A DNA stretch of 45,438 nt from Coprobacillus sp. CAG:698 (GTDB lineage Bacteria; Bacillota_I; Bacilli_A; ML615J-28; CAG-698): the NCBI GenBank assembly GCA_000431235.1, contig HF988697.1, positions 1 to 45,438 on the forward strand. Reading direction: 5' to 3'. This document shows positions 32,872-41,920 of the stretch, one piece after another. The first letter of the stretch is position 1, and every line of letters begins with the position of its first letter. The position numbers were made by a program, and so were the translations under genes. Under the pieces are notes generated by a model. The model did not search any database and had not been told where the DNA came from. It worked only from the letters and a program-made list of their open reading frames with translations.

Positions 32872-35574
32872 CTACTTAATTTTTTTTGTTTTCTTATAGA
32901 TTCGTTTGAAATCTTCACCATCTTCTTCTAAGTTATCATTTATTTGATTAGGAACTTCTTTTTCAACAAATTTTTTTCCATAATAAGCATTCAAATACAT
33001 TTGTTTAATTTCACTCATCAATGGATATCTTGGATTTGCTCCTGTACATTGATCATCAAATGCTTGTTCTACCATTGCATCTAATCTATTTAAGAAGTCT
33101 TCTTCATTTGGTACATAATCTTTAATTGTTGGTTTAATTCCAATCTTTTCTTTTAATTCATCAATTGCTTTAATTAAACTTTCTACTTTTTCTTCATTTG
33201 TAGAACCCTTTAATCCTAAATAATCAGCAACTTCCGCATAACGAGCTAAAGTATGAGGATGATCATATTGTGGGAATGTTCCCATTTTTTCTGGAACTTC
33301 TGCAGAATTAAATCTAATTACTTCATCTAGCATTAAAGCATTAGCTATACCATGAGGCAAATGATGGAAGGCACCTAACTTGTGAGCCATTGAGTGACAT
33401 ACACCTAAGAATGCATTAGCAAATGCCATACCAGCCATTGTCGCAGCATTAGCCATTTTTTCTCTAGCTACAGGATCATTAGCACCATTTTCATATGCTC
33501 TTGGAAGATATTCAAAAATAACCTTCAATGATCTCAAAGCTAAACTGTCTGTATAATCTGTTGCCATTATTGATGCATATGCTTCTAAGCAGTGTGATAC
33601 AGCATCAATACCAGATGCAGATGTTAATCCTTTTGGTGCTGTCATATGGAAATCTGCATCAATGATTGCCATTTTTGGAAGTAATTCATAATCAGCAAGA
33701 GGATATTTGACTCCTGTCTTTTCATCTGTTATAACTGCGAATGGTGTAACTTCTGAACCAGTACCTGCAGATGTTGGAACAGCAATAAAGTATGCTTTTT
33801 CGCCCATATGAGGGAACGTGTATATACGTTTACGAATATCCATAAAACGCATTGCCATATCCATAAAATCTACTTCTGGATGTTCATATAATACCCACAT
33901 TATTTTAGCAGCATCCATTGCTGAACCACCACCTAAAGCAATAATACAATCTGGTTTAAATGATTCCATTTGGGCAGCTCCTTTTTGAGCACATGCTAAA
34001 GTTGGATCTGGTTCAACATCAAAGAATACCGTATATTCCATATTCATTTCTTTAAGTTTTTCAATAATAGGATTAGCATTTCCATTAGTATAAAGGAACT
34101 TATCTGTAACTATGAAACAACGTTTTTTATTCATTACGTCTTTAAGTTCATTTAAGGCAACTGGTAAGCATCCTTTCTTGATATATATTTTTTCTGGAGT
34201 TCTAAACCAAAGCATATTTTCCCTTCTTTCTGCAACAGTTTTAATATTAATTAAATGTTTTACACCAACATTTTCAGATACACTATTTCCACCCCAAGAT
34301 CCACATCCCAAAGTTAATGATGGAGTTAATTTAAAATTATAGATATCACCAATTCCACCTTGTGATGAAGGAGTATTAACAAGTATTCTACAAGTTTTCA
34401 TTCTTTCAGTAAATTCAGAAAGTATTTCTTGTTCTGTTACTGTATTAAGATATATTGATGAAGTGTGACCATAACCTCCATCAGCAATTAAGTGCTCTGC
34501 TTTTTCAAAAGCATCATTAATATCTTTAGCGCGATACATAGCTAAAACTGGAGATAATTTTTCATGAGCAAATTCTTCTGATAACTCTACAGATTCAACT
34601 TCACCAATTAAAATTTTAGTACCACTTGGTACAGTTACACCTGCTAATTCAGCTATAGTGCTTGCTTTTTGACCAACTATTTTTGAGTTTAAAGCACCAT
34701 TTATAAGAATAGTTTTACGAACTTTGTTTAATTCTTCATCATTAAGGAAATAGCATCCTCTACTCATAAATTCATTTCTAACTTTTTCATACACACCCTC
34801 TAAAACGATAACTGACTGTTCAGATGCACAAATCATACCATTATCAAATGTTTTTGAATGAATTATTGAGTTAACTGCTAATATTACATCTGCACTATTG
34901 TCAATAATGGCAGGTGTGTTTCCAGCTCCAACACCAACAGCAGGTTTACCAGATGAATAAGCTGCTTTCACCATTCCAGGTCCACCAGTTGCAAGGATTA
35001 TATCAGCTTCTCTCATTATAGTGTTTGTAAGTTCAAGACTTGGAACATCAATCCATCCAATAATACCTTCTGGAGCACCAGCTTTTACAGCAGCTTCAAG
35101 AACTATTTTTGCAGCAGCAATTGTAGAGTGCTTAGCACGTGGATGCGGACTAATAATAATTCCATTTCTAGTTTTTAATGCTAAAAGAGTTTTAAATATA
35201 GCAGTTGATGTAGGATTTGTTGTAGGAATAACTGCAGCAATCACACCAATTGGTTCTGCTATTTTTTTAAACCCAAATGCTTTATCTTCTTCGATTACAC
35301 CACAAGTTTTTTCGTTTCTATATTTATTATAAATATATTCTGAAGCATAATGATTTTTAATAACTTTATCTTCTACAACGCCCATACCAGTTTCTTCAAC
35401 AGCCATTTTTGCAAGTTCTATACGTGCCTTGTTTGCTGCTAAAGCACCAGCTAAGAAAATCTTATCAACTTTTTCTTGGCTAAATAGAGCAAATTCTTTT
35501 TGTGCCTTACGCACTTCTTCTAATTTTGTAGATAGTGTTTGTAAACTATCTACCACTAAATAACTTTTTTCCAT
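32872..35574 (-). CDS. adhE: Bifunctional aldehyde/alcohol dehydrogenase AdhE
   Basis: A 900-residue AdhE. The N-terminal acetaldehyde dehydrogenase half has the catalytic Cys in FDNGMICASEQSV and a Rossmann-type NAD+ site. The C-terminal iron-dependent alcohol dehydrogenase half has GGGSAMDAAK and the metal-ligand region CHSMAHKLGAFHHLPHG. It converts acetyl-CoA to ethanol, using two NADH, and forms spirosomes in other bacteria. Length is slightly above the usual 860-890 owing to a Lys/Glu-rich tail. It follows rex by 14 bp with AAAAGGAG, so Rex (NADH/NAD+ sensing) likely controls it. Confidence 0.96.
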   Translation of the reverse strand: MEKSYLVVDSLQTLSTKLEEVRKAQKEFALFSQEKVDKIFLAGALAANKARIELAKMAVEETGMGVVEDKVIKNHYASEYIYNKYRNEKTCGVIEEDKAFGFKKIAEPIGVIAAVIPTTNPTSTAIFKTLLALKTRNGIIISPHPRAKHSTIAAAKIVLEAAVKAGAPEGIIGWIDVPSLELTNTIMREADIILATGGPGMVKAAYSSGKPAVGVGAGNTPAIIDNSADVILAVNSIIHSKTFDNGMICASEQSVIVLEGVYEKVRNEFMSRGCYFLNDEELNKVRKTILINGALNSKIVGQKASTIAELAGVTVPSGTKILIGEVESVELSEEFAHEKLSPVLAMYRAKDINDAFEKAEHLIADGGYGHTSSIYLNTVTEQEILSEFTERMKTCRILVNTPSSQGGIGDIYNFKLTPSLTLGCGSWGGNSVSENVGVKHLINIKTVAERRENMLWFRTPEKIYIKKGCLPVALNELKDVMNKKRCFIVTDKFLYTNGNANPIIEKLKEMNMEYTVFFDVEPDPTLACAQKGAAQMESFKPDCIIALGGGSAMDAAKIMWVLYEHPEVDFMDMAMRFMDIRKRIYTFPHMGEKAYFIAVPTSAGTGSEVTPFAVITDEKTGVKYPLADYELLPKMAIIDADFHMTAPKGLTSASGIDAVSHCLEAYASIMATDYTDSLALRSLKVIFEYLPRAYENGANDPVAREKMANAATMAGMAFANAFLGVCHSMAHKLGAFHHLPHGIANALMLDEVIRFNSAEVPEKMGTFPQYDHPHTLARYAEVADYLGLKGSTNEEKVESLIKAIDELKEKIGIKPTIKDYVPNEEDFLNRLDAMVEQAFDDQCTGANPRYPLMSEIKQMYLNAYYGKKFVEKEVPNQINDNLEEDGEDFKRIYKKTKKIK

Positions 35575-35588
35575 AAATGTATCTCCTT

Positions 35589-36215
35589 TTAGTTGTTTTT
35601 AATTTCAATTGCAAGCATTGTAAGTAATGAAGATATATCAACATTACGTACAATTATACCCTCTGGTACTTCTAATTTTACGTTTGTAAAATTTAATATT
35701 CCTTTTACACCAGATAGCACTATATCATTACATACCTTTTGAGCGTTTGCTGATGGAACTGTTATAATTCCAATATCTATTTTATTTACATGACAATAAT
35801 TTTTTAACTGATCTTCTGGTAAAATTTCTAAATTCAATATCTTTTTACCAATTTTATTTATATCGTTATCAAAAATACCCATTAATTCAAATCCAGATTT
35901 TTGAAAACCTTTATAATTAGCTAATCCTTCACCAATTTTTCCAGCCCCAACAATAATCATTCTTGTTAGATCTTCATCGCGAACTAATCTTTCAAAGTCA
36001 TCACGTAGTTCTTTCACGTTATAACCTATTTTCGGTTTTCCTTTTCCGGAAATTAAATTTAAATCTTTTCTAACTTGTACTTCTCCTAAACATAGCTCAT
36101 CTGCCATTATTTTTGATGACGTCATCTCTACGTTGTTTTCTATTAATCTATCTAAGTAGTTAATATAAAAAGGTATTCTTTCAATTACTGTTTTAGGGAT
36201 TTTATTAGAACACAT
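35589..36215 (-). CDS. rex: Redox-sensing transcriptional repressor Rex
   Basis: A 208-residue Rex. The N-terminal winged helix (TSSKIMADELCLGEVQVRKDL) and the Rossmann NADH domain with VGAGKIGEGLANY are typical, as is the C-terminal domain-swapped helix. It senses the NADH/NAD+ ratio and represses fermentation genes at low NADH. It is the first gene of a tightly packed run of up to nine genes ending at 26778. AGAAAGG precedes the start. Confidence 0.94.
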   Translation of the reverse strand: MCSNKIPKTVIERIPFYINYLDRLIENNVEMTSSKIMADELCLGEVQVRKDLNLISGKGKPKIGYNVKELRDDFERLVRDEDLTRMIIVGAGKIGEGLANYKGFQKSGFELMGIFDNDINKIGKKILNLEILPEDQLKNYCHVNKIDIGIITVPSANAQKVCNDIVLSGVKGILNFTNVKLEVPEGIIVRNVDISSLLTMLAIEIKNN

Positions 36216-36255
36216 ATTTTTACTGCCTTTCTAATTATATTTTTTTTACAATTAT

Positions 36256-36284
36256 ATTATATATTATTTTCCCTTATTATTCAA
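36256..36284 (-). promoter_or_regulatory. Promoter of rex-adhE-hyd operon
   Basis: Minus-strand TTGAAT (36279-36284), 17-bp spacer, TATAAT (36256-36261). I found no clear TTGTTAA-type Rex box next to it. Confidence 0.7.
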
Positions 36285-36298
36285 TTATTAAAAAAGTA

Positions 36299-36323
36299 TA
36301 TCGATATATCTTTATCGATATAT
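36299..36323. repeat. Direct repeat TATCGATATAT upstream of rex promoter
   Basis: Two 11-bp copies (36299-36309 and 36313-36323) lie 14 bp apart start to start, just upstream of the -35 box. Each contains the palindrome TATCGATA. A regulator site is possible. Confidence 0.45.
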
Positions 36324-36348
36324 TTATATTTATTTATTTAATAGAACT

Positions 36349-36375
36349 AAAAAAAGAACCATGTTAGTATGGTTC
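36349..36375 (-). terminator. Terminator after LysR gene
   Basis: GAACCAT-N6-ATGGTTC followed on the minus strand by seven T, 9 bp past the stop. Confidence 0.85.
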
Positions 36376-36383
36376 ACATATAT

Positions 36384-37310
36384 TTATTTATTAGTTACAT
36401 CTCTTTTACTTTCGCAAACAAGAGTAATAAATTCTTTATCTAAAGTTGTAAATGTATAAGATGAACGGCAAATTAATAAATCTTTATATGATTTAGTTGC
36501 TCCTTCGCAGTTTTTTTCCATCAAATTATATTTTTCAAGTATATCACTTGGAACAGGAGAAACCCACATAAACGTATTAGGATTATTTTCTAATAGTTCA
36601 AACTGACTTCCTCTTTCAAAAATAAATATTCTTCTTCCAACTTCATCTGTGTATTCATTTTTAGATAGTTCAGATACAGGAAAAGATGGTACATAAGGAT
36701 CTGCATGAGAAATTTCGATTAATGATTTCAAATCATTAATAGTAATTTTGTCTATTTTTGCTAGTGGACTAGATTTACTAAATATTAATGTATAATTAAA
36801 TTCATTTAATAATTCAAAACGTAAGTCTTTTTTTTCTAACAATTCTTTAAAATACTTATCATATGCTACTGGATAACGAATAATACCAAGTTTATAATCT
36901 TCATTTAAGATATTATTTATAGCACGATATGCATTTGTTTCTTTATAATACATTTCAACATTATTCATTTTTTTCATTACTTCAGAAAACTTAACAAAAG
37001 CTTTTGAAATATAACTAGCACGTGGAACAGAAATAGAAAAGATATTTTTATTTTTTTGGCCTCTAAATGATTTTTCAAGTTCATCAAAATCTCGTAATAT
37101 TCTTTTGCCATACATTATAAGTCGCTCACCTTCAGCAGTTACAACCATACCTTTTGCATTTCTCTCAAATATTGTTATATTAAGATCATTTTCTAATTCC
37201 TTTATTGCACGAGAAACATTAGGTTGAGCTACAAATAACTTCTCAGCAGCTTTACTGATTGATCCTGTTTCCGATACCATTATGGCATATTTTAAATGTA
37301 AAATGTTCAT
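36384..37310 (-). CDS. LysR-family transcriptional regulator
   Basis: A 308-residue LysR-type regulator: an N-terminal HTH (GSISKAAEKLFVAQPNVSRAIKELE, key residues AAEKLFVAQPNVSRAI) and a C-terminal periplasmic-binding-like effector domain. Effector and targets are unknown. It starts 15 bp after the phosphodiesterase stop with AGAAGGTGA, so the two share a transcript. It ends at a strong terminator before rex. Confidence 0.92.
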   Translation of the reverse strand: MNILHLKYAIMVSETGSISKAAEKLFVAQPNVSRAIKELENDLNITIFERNAKGMVVTAEGERLIMYGKRILRDFDELEKSFRGQKNKNIFSISVPRASYISKAFVKFSEVMKKMNNVEMYYKETNAYRAINNILNEDYKLGIIRYPVAYDKYFKELLEKKDLRFELLNEFNYTLIFSKSSPLAKIDKITINDLKSLIEISHADPYVPSFPVSELSKNEYTDEVGRRIFIFERGSQFELLENNPNTFMWVSPVPSDILEKYNLMEKNCEGATKSYKDLLICRSSYTFTTLDKEFITLVCESKRDVTNK

Positions 37311-37325
37311 AAATTCACCTTCTAA

Positions 37326-37880
37326 TTATTTTTGATATTCACTCTTTATATTACCATCAATATCTTTCCATATAAAATTATTATCATTTATAATCATATA
37401 ACCATTATATCCATTCTCTTTAGGGATTGAAACGGACCCACAATTCATATATATGTATTCTATTTTTTCACCTTTTACTACTTCACACTTTTGGATATGA
37501 GTATGACCACATAGCAAAACATCACCACTTCTCATTGGAAGTAAATTATCTTTATTATAAATATGTCCATGAGTTAAATAAATTGTATAATTGTTTCTAG
37601 ATATAAAGCCATAGTCAGATAAAATAGGGAAATTTAATACCATCTGATCAACTTCTGAATCGCAATTACCTCTTACACTAATTATATTTATATCAAGATT
37701 ATTTAATAGTTGAATCACCTTTTTAGGATTATAATCTTTTGGCAAATCATTTCTAGGGCCATGATACAATATATCTCCTAAAAGAATTATTTTATCAGGC
37801 TTTTCTATCATTATTCTATCAATTAGTTTTTGGCAAAAATAATTTGAGCCATGTATATCTGATGCAATTAACCATTTCAT
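37326..37880 (-). CDS. yfcE: Metallophosphoesterase, YfcE/MJ0936 type
   Basis: A 184-residue calcineurin-like phosphodiesterase. Binuclear metal-site residues are visible: D8-x-H10 (SDIHG), GD (LLGDILYHGPRND), GNCD, THGH and GHTH. E. coli YfcE acts on phosphodiesters in vitro with Mn2+; its cell role is unclear. The LGDILYHGPRN signature is characteristic of the YfcE group. GGTGAT precedes the start. A good promoter lies just upstream. Confidence 0.92.
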   Translation of the reverse strand: MKWLIASDIHGSNYFCQKLIDRIMIEKPDKIILLGDILYHGPRNDLPKDYNPKKVIQLLNNLDINIISVRGNCDSEVDQMVLNFPILSDYGFISRNNYTIYLTHGHIYNKDNLLPMRSGDVLLCGHTHIQKCEVVKGEKIEYIYMNCGSVSIPKENGYNGYMIINDNNFIWKDIDGNIKSEYQK

Positions 37881-37895
37881 AAAATCACCATTAAT

Positions 37896-37924
37896 ATTAT
37901 ATCATGTTTTTATCATTTTTGAAA
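37896..37924 (-). promoter_or_regulatory. Promoter of yfcE-lysR
   Basis: Minus-strand TTTCAA (37919-37924), 17-bp spacer, TATAAT (37896-37901). Confidence 0.6.
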
Positions 37925-37936
37925 TATTTATTTTTG

Positions 37937-37970
37937 AAAAAAACTGCTATGATTTTAATCACAACAGTTT
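37937..37970 (-). terminator. Terminator of hypB-flavoprotein-hypA operon
   Basis: A 14-bp stem with two G-T pairs (outer arms AAACTG/CAGTTT at 37941-37970), followed by seven T on the minus strand. It overlaps the hypA stop codon. Confidence 0.85.
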
Positions 37971-38313
37971 ATTTGTAACAAATATTCTTTATGTTTGTTT
38001 CATTTCCTTGTTTTAAAAATGTATCTTCACTCCCACAATATGGGCATTTTTTTCCATAGGAAATAGTATCATAATCTTTTTGGCATTTTGCACAATGAGT
38101 TATAGCTTTTATAGGAATTATTACTAGTTCAGAATCTTTTAATAGTTCACTTCTCTTAGCGTTCCAGTTCCAACAATCGATTAAGTAATCACTTACAATT
38201 GAAGATACTTCACCTATTTCTAAAGTTACTTGTGATATTTTTGAAACATTATTCTTTTCAGCAACTTCTTCAACAATTTTAGCTATATGGAAAACTATCC
38301 CCAACTCATGCAT
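37969..38313 (-). CDS. hypA: Nickel/hydrogenase maturation protein HypA
   Basis: A 114-residue HypA. The N-terminal MHE supplies the nickel-binding His2. The zinc ribbon has CAKC and CPYC pairs (about residues 74-77 and 90-93). HypA delivers Ni(II), with HypB, to [NiFe] hydrogenases and in some bacteria to urease. It overlaps the end of the flavoprotein gene by 8 bp. No [NiFe] hydrogenase subunit or other hyp gene is in the window, so the nickel target is unknown. Confidence 0.92.
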   Translation of the reverse strand: MHELGIVFHIAKIVEEVAEKNNVSKISQVTLEIGEVSSIVSDYLIDCWNWNAKRSELLKDSELVIIPIKAITHCAKCQKDYDTISYGKKCPYCGSEDTFLKQGNETNIKNICYK

Positions 38314-41155
38314 TCTTGTTTACCTTCTTAGCCTTTTTATACATCTTATGTTTTTTTATTGATTCTTTTTCTTCTTTTGTCTTCTTCTTAAAGACAATTT
38401 TTAACCCACGTTTCAAAGCATAAGGTAAAATATATTTGAATTTATCTTCACTCTTGACCATCTTTGACATTTCTGGATGATCACGAACTAAATGTATAGC
38501 GTCAAATTTACACTTTGTAGTACATATTCCACAGCCAATACATTTGTTTTCGTCAACGATTGAGGCGCCGCAGCGAAGACATCTTCCAGCTTCTCTTTGA
38601 GCTTCATCTTTTGTGAAAGTCTTATGAGCATCTCTAAATGACTTGCGATAATCGATAGTTTCGTCCATTCCAGGTTCATTTCTTCCTTGATTATCGTAAC
38701 CATCTATCACTAGATTTTCTCTATCAAGTTGAATAAAGTCTCGTCTGTTACGTCCTATCGTAAGACTTGTTCCAGGTTGAACATATCTATGAAGAGACTC
38801 AGCAGCACATTTACCAGCTTCTATAGCATCAATTGCAAATTTAGGACCAGTATATACGTCACCGCCCACAAAAATATCAGGTTCATCTGTTTGATATGTT
38901 AATGGATCAGCAACAGGGTAATTACCATGAACAAATTTTACCTTTGTATTTTCTAATAAATTGCCCCATTTAATTTTTTGTCCTATTGCCATAATTACAT
39001 AATCAGCTTCAACTTCAATAGTTTCGTTTTCATCGTATTGCGGTGAGAATCTTCCTGTTTCAGGATCAGTAACTCTAGTGCACTTCTTGAAGACTACTTT
39101 CTTTACTTTTCCATTTTCAGAAACTATTTCTTTAGGACCCCAAGAATTATTAAATTCAATATCTTCATCTAAAGCTTCTTTGACTTCACTATTACTAGCT
39201 GGCATATGATTTCGATCTTCAAGACAGAATAATGATACTTTTTGGGCTTTAAATCTTGATGCTGTACGAGCACAATCAATTGCTACGTTACCCCCACCTA
39301 TTACTACAACTTTACCATTCATTACACGACTTTCATCAGTTATTGAATTATGTAAGAAATCAACAGCAATTTCTACTCCTTGGGAATCTTCTCCTAAAAT
39401 TCCTGGCAAACTTCCGCCTTGACATCCTATTGCTATATAAAAGGCTTTAAATCCTTCATTACGTAATTCTTCGAGAGTTATGTCTTTACCAACTTCAACA
39501 TTGCATCTTATTTCAACGCCTATTTCTTTTAGTATAGCAATCTCTGCTTCAATTACATCTTTTTCTAGCTTATATGATGGTATACCATATGTAAGCATTC
39601 CTCCTGGTTTATTGCTTTTTTCAAAAACAACTGGTTCATAACCTTTTGTGGCAAGATAATAGGCACACGATAACCCTGCTGGGCCAGATCCTATTATAGC
39701 AATTTTTTCTTTCCACTTGCCTAAATTAGAAGGAATAATTATTTCTGGAATATATCTTGTTTCTGCATGTAAATCTCTTTCAGCAACAATTTTTTTAATC
39801 TCATCTATTGATACAGCTTCATCTATTAAATTACGTGTACAAGCTGTTTCACATCGCTTATTACATACTCTTCCACAGATTGCTGGGAATGGATTATCCT
39901 TTTTTATTAAAGCTAAAGCATCTTCGAAGCGACCATCTTTAACTAGTTTGATATATCCTTGAACAGCTATATGAGCAGGACAAGCAACTTTACAAGGTGA
40001 AGTTCCTGTCTCATAACAATTTATTCTGTTGTTATCACGATAGTTTTCATCCCATTTATCTTCTCCCCATGGCATATGATCAGGTAATTCGTGCTTTGGA
40101 TAAGTAACCTTTCCAAGTTTAGTCGGTATTTTCTGACCTAATTTAACTGCACCTGCTGGACAAGTTTCTACGCATTTCCCACAAGCCACGCAGTTTTCTT
40201 CATTTACATGAGCAGTATATGCACTTCTTGACATATTTGGTGTGTTAAATAATTGCGATGTTCGTAATGCATTACAAATATTTACATTACAATTACATAT
40301 AGCAAATATTTTATTTTCACCATCAATATTTGTAATTTGATGCACAAAGCCATTAGCTTCAGCATTTTTAAGTATTTTCATAGCTTCTTCGTATGTAATA
40401 TCATGACCTTTACCAGTCTCACGACAGTAATCAGCCATATCACCTATACCTATACACCAATCATCACAACTATCTCCACAGCCCTCGCCTAGCTTTGCAC
40501 GACCATAACGACAAGAACATATTCCTACACCCAAATGTCCTTCATATTTTTTTAACCAATATGAAATATGCTCAATATCTAGCGTAGTATTTTCTGTTTC
40601 GATTGCCTTCTCAACTGGAATGACATGCATTCCAATTCCTGCACCACCAGGTGGAACCATTGGAGTTACCTTTTCCAAAGGCAAGAAAGTCATTCTTTCG
40701 AAAAACATTGCTAATTCTGGATGCTCATCTAATTGTTTTTTAATCATATTAGTAAACTCAGCAGATCCAGGAACAAACATAGGCAGAATATATCTTTTCT
40801 CTTTAGAATTATTTTCACTTACACCATCATATAAATTTCCATAATCATATTCAAGAATACCTATGTTTGACATTTCAGTCAAAACTTTTTCTAGTTCTTC
40901 TTTTTTATAACTTTTATTTAACTTTAATAAATCATTAAGAGTATATGGTTTTCTTACTTTCATTTTTAAAGCAATATCGGCCATTTCATCAGTAACAATA
41001 CAAGCTAAGCCCCAATATTCAGGATCATCCGTTGTGAGTCCTTTTAGTTTATGAGGTAAACAATCTGTTATTTTACGACCAAGTTTTAATATTTTTTCTC
41101 TAGGTTGTTTATCGCCTTTATATTTGGGCACAAATGCATTACTCATTTCTGGCAT
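38306..41155 (-). CDS. Iron-sulfur flavoprotein, GltD/NfnB-like, with N-terminal Cys-rich module
   Basis: A 949-residue multidomain oxidoreductase. Residues 1-~340: helical start, then a Cys-rich module (C213, C215, C226, C230, C234; CNCNVNIC at 287-294) and a ferredoxin site, C322-x2-C325-x2-C328-x3-C332. Residues ~375-460 give the GltD-type Cys segment (C388...C392, C427, C431, C435, C439). Residues ~485-840 contain FAD GSGPAGLSCAYY and NAD(P) VIGGGNVAIDCAR sites. The end carries CLRCGAS and CIGCGICTTKC clusters and a basic tail. It probably moves electrons between NAD(P)H and ferredoxin-like partners; no GltB is nearby. Start at 41155 has GGAAGGAG. It lies between hypB and hypA. Confidence 0.85.
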   Translation of the reverse strand: MPEMSNAFVPKYKGDKQPREKILKLGRKITDCLPHKLKGLTTDDPEYWGLACIVTDEMADIALKMKVRKPYTLNDLLKLNKSYKKEELEKVLTEMSNIGILEYDYGNLYDGVSENNSKEKRYILPMFVPGSAEFTNMIKKQLDEHPELAMFFERMTFLPLEKVTPMVPPGGAGIGMHVIPVEKAIETENTTLDIEHISYWLKKYEGHLGVGICSCRYGRAKLGEGCGDSCDDWCIGIGDMADYCRETGKGHDITYEEAMKILKNAEANGFVHQITNIDGENKIFAICNCNVNICNALRTSQLFNTPNMSRSAYTAHVNEENCVACGKCVETCPAGAVKLGQKIPTKLGKVTYPKHELPDHMPWGEDKWDENYRDNNRINCYETGTSPCKVACPAHIAVQGYIKLVKDGRFEDALALIKKDNPFPAICGRVCNKRCETACTRNLIDEAVSIDEIKKIVAERDLHAETRYIPEIIIPSNLGKWKEKIAIIGSGPAGLSCAYYLATKGYEPVVFEKSNKPGGMLTYGIPSYKLEKDVIEAEIAILKEIGVEIRCNVEVGKDITLEELRNEGFKAFYIAIGCQGGSLPGILGEDSQGVEIAVDFLHNSITDESRVMNGKVVVIGGGNVAIDCARTASRFKAQKVSLFCLEDRNHMPASNSEVKEALDEDIEFNNSWGPKEIVSENGKVKKVVFKKCTRVTDPETGRFSPQYDENETIEVEADYVIMAIGQKIKWGNLLENTKVKFVHGNYPVADPLTYQTDEPDIFVGGDVYTGPKFAIDAIEAGKCAAESLHRYVQPGTSLTIGRNRRDFIQLDRENLVIDGYDNQGRNEPGMDETIDYRKSFRDAHKTFTKDEAQREAGRCLRCGASIVDENKCIGCGICTTKCKFDAIHLVRDHPEMSKMVKSEDKFKYILPYALKRGLKIVFKKKTKEEKESIKKHKMYKKAKKVNKNA

Positions 41156-41159
41156 AATA

Positions 41160-41831
41160 CTACTCCTTCCATTTTTTAATTTCACTTATTAACCATTTTT
41201 CAAACTCTTCCAATCCATTACCATTTTTTGCACAAATTGGAAAAATCTTTGCATCTTTGTTTCGATAATGAATATTCTCCTTACATTTTTCAAGATTAAA
41301 ATCAAAATATGGGAGAACATCAATTTTATTTATTAATACAACGTCACATACAGAATACATAAGAGGATACTTCAAAGGCTTATCATCACCTTCGGGAACT
41401 GATAAAATGGTAATACTCTTGTTTGCTCCTGTATCAAATTCTGCTGGACAAACAAGATTCCCTACATTCTCTAAAATAACTAAATCTAGATTATCTAAAT
41501 TCAAGTTATCTAAACCTTGCTTTGTCATTAAGGCATCTAAATGGCACATACCACCTGTATGTAATTGTATTGCTTCAACACAAGTTTCTGTACTAACCTT
41601 TTTTGCATCTACAGAAGAATCTATATCCGCTTCCATAACGGCAATTCTATATTTATCTTTTAAATCATTAATTATTTTTATTAATGTAGTAGTCTTTCCA
41701 CTTCCTGGTGATGACATTACATTTAATAAATAAACTTGTTTTTTCTTCAACTCTTCTTGTAAAGATTTAGCATCTTTTTCATTGGCTTCGAAAATACTTT
41801 TTTTGATTTCAATTACCTTTACTTCATCCAT
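41160..41831 (-). CDS. hypB: Hydrogenase nickel incorporation GTPase HypB
   Basis: A 223-residue SIMIBI GTPase. P-loop SSPGSGKTT (40-48), EADIDSSVDAKK, the metal-binding GGMCHLDA (C96, H97) and NLVCPAEFD (C128), and the guanine motif NKID. It lacks a His-rich N-terminus and the N-terminal CxxCGC nickel site. It powers nickel insertion with HypA. TAGGAG lies upstream. The flavoprotein start codon lies only 4 bp after its stop. Confidence 0.95.
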   Translation of the reverse strand: MDEVKVIEIKKSIFEANEKDAKSLQEELKKKQVYLLNVMSSPGSGKTTTLIKIINDLKDKYRIAVMEADIDSSVDAKKVSTETCVEAIQLHTGGMCHLDALMTKQGLDNLNLDNLDLVILENVGNLVCPAEFDTGANKSITILSVPEGDDKPLKYPLMYSVCDVVLINKIDVLPYFDFNLEKCKENIHYRNKDAKIFPICAKNGNGLEEFEKWLISEIKKWKE

Positions 41832-41854
41832 AATATTTAACTCCTATTTTCTTT

Positions 41855-41883
41855 ATTTTATCATAAAATCGTGTTTGTGTAAA
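41855..41883 (-). promoter_or_regulatory. Promoter of hypB operon
   Basis: Minus-strand TTTACA (41878-41883), 17-bp spacer, TAAAAT (41855-41860). Confidence 0.6.
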
Positions 41884-41897
41884 GTATAAAAATTATT

Positions 41898-41920
41898 AGT
41901 AAAATATAACATTTGTTATA
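41898..41920 (-). terminator. Possible terminator of small membrane protein gene
   Basis: TATAAC-ATTT-GTTATA (41905-41920), with a T-rich minus-strand tail; overlaps the stop codon. The stem is short and AT-rich. Confidence 0.45.

Noticed and set aside
38488..38703. 71-codon minus-strand ORF with several Cys
   Set aside because: It is an out-of-frame reading of the flavoprotein's C-terminal iron-sulfur region.
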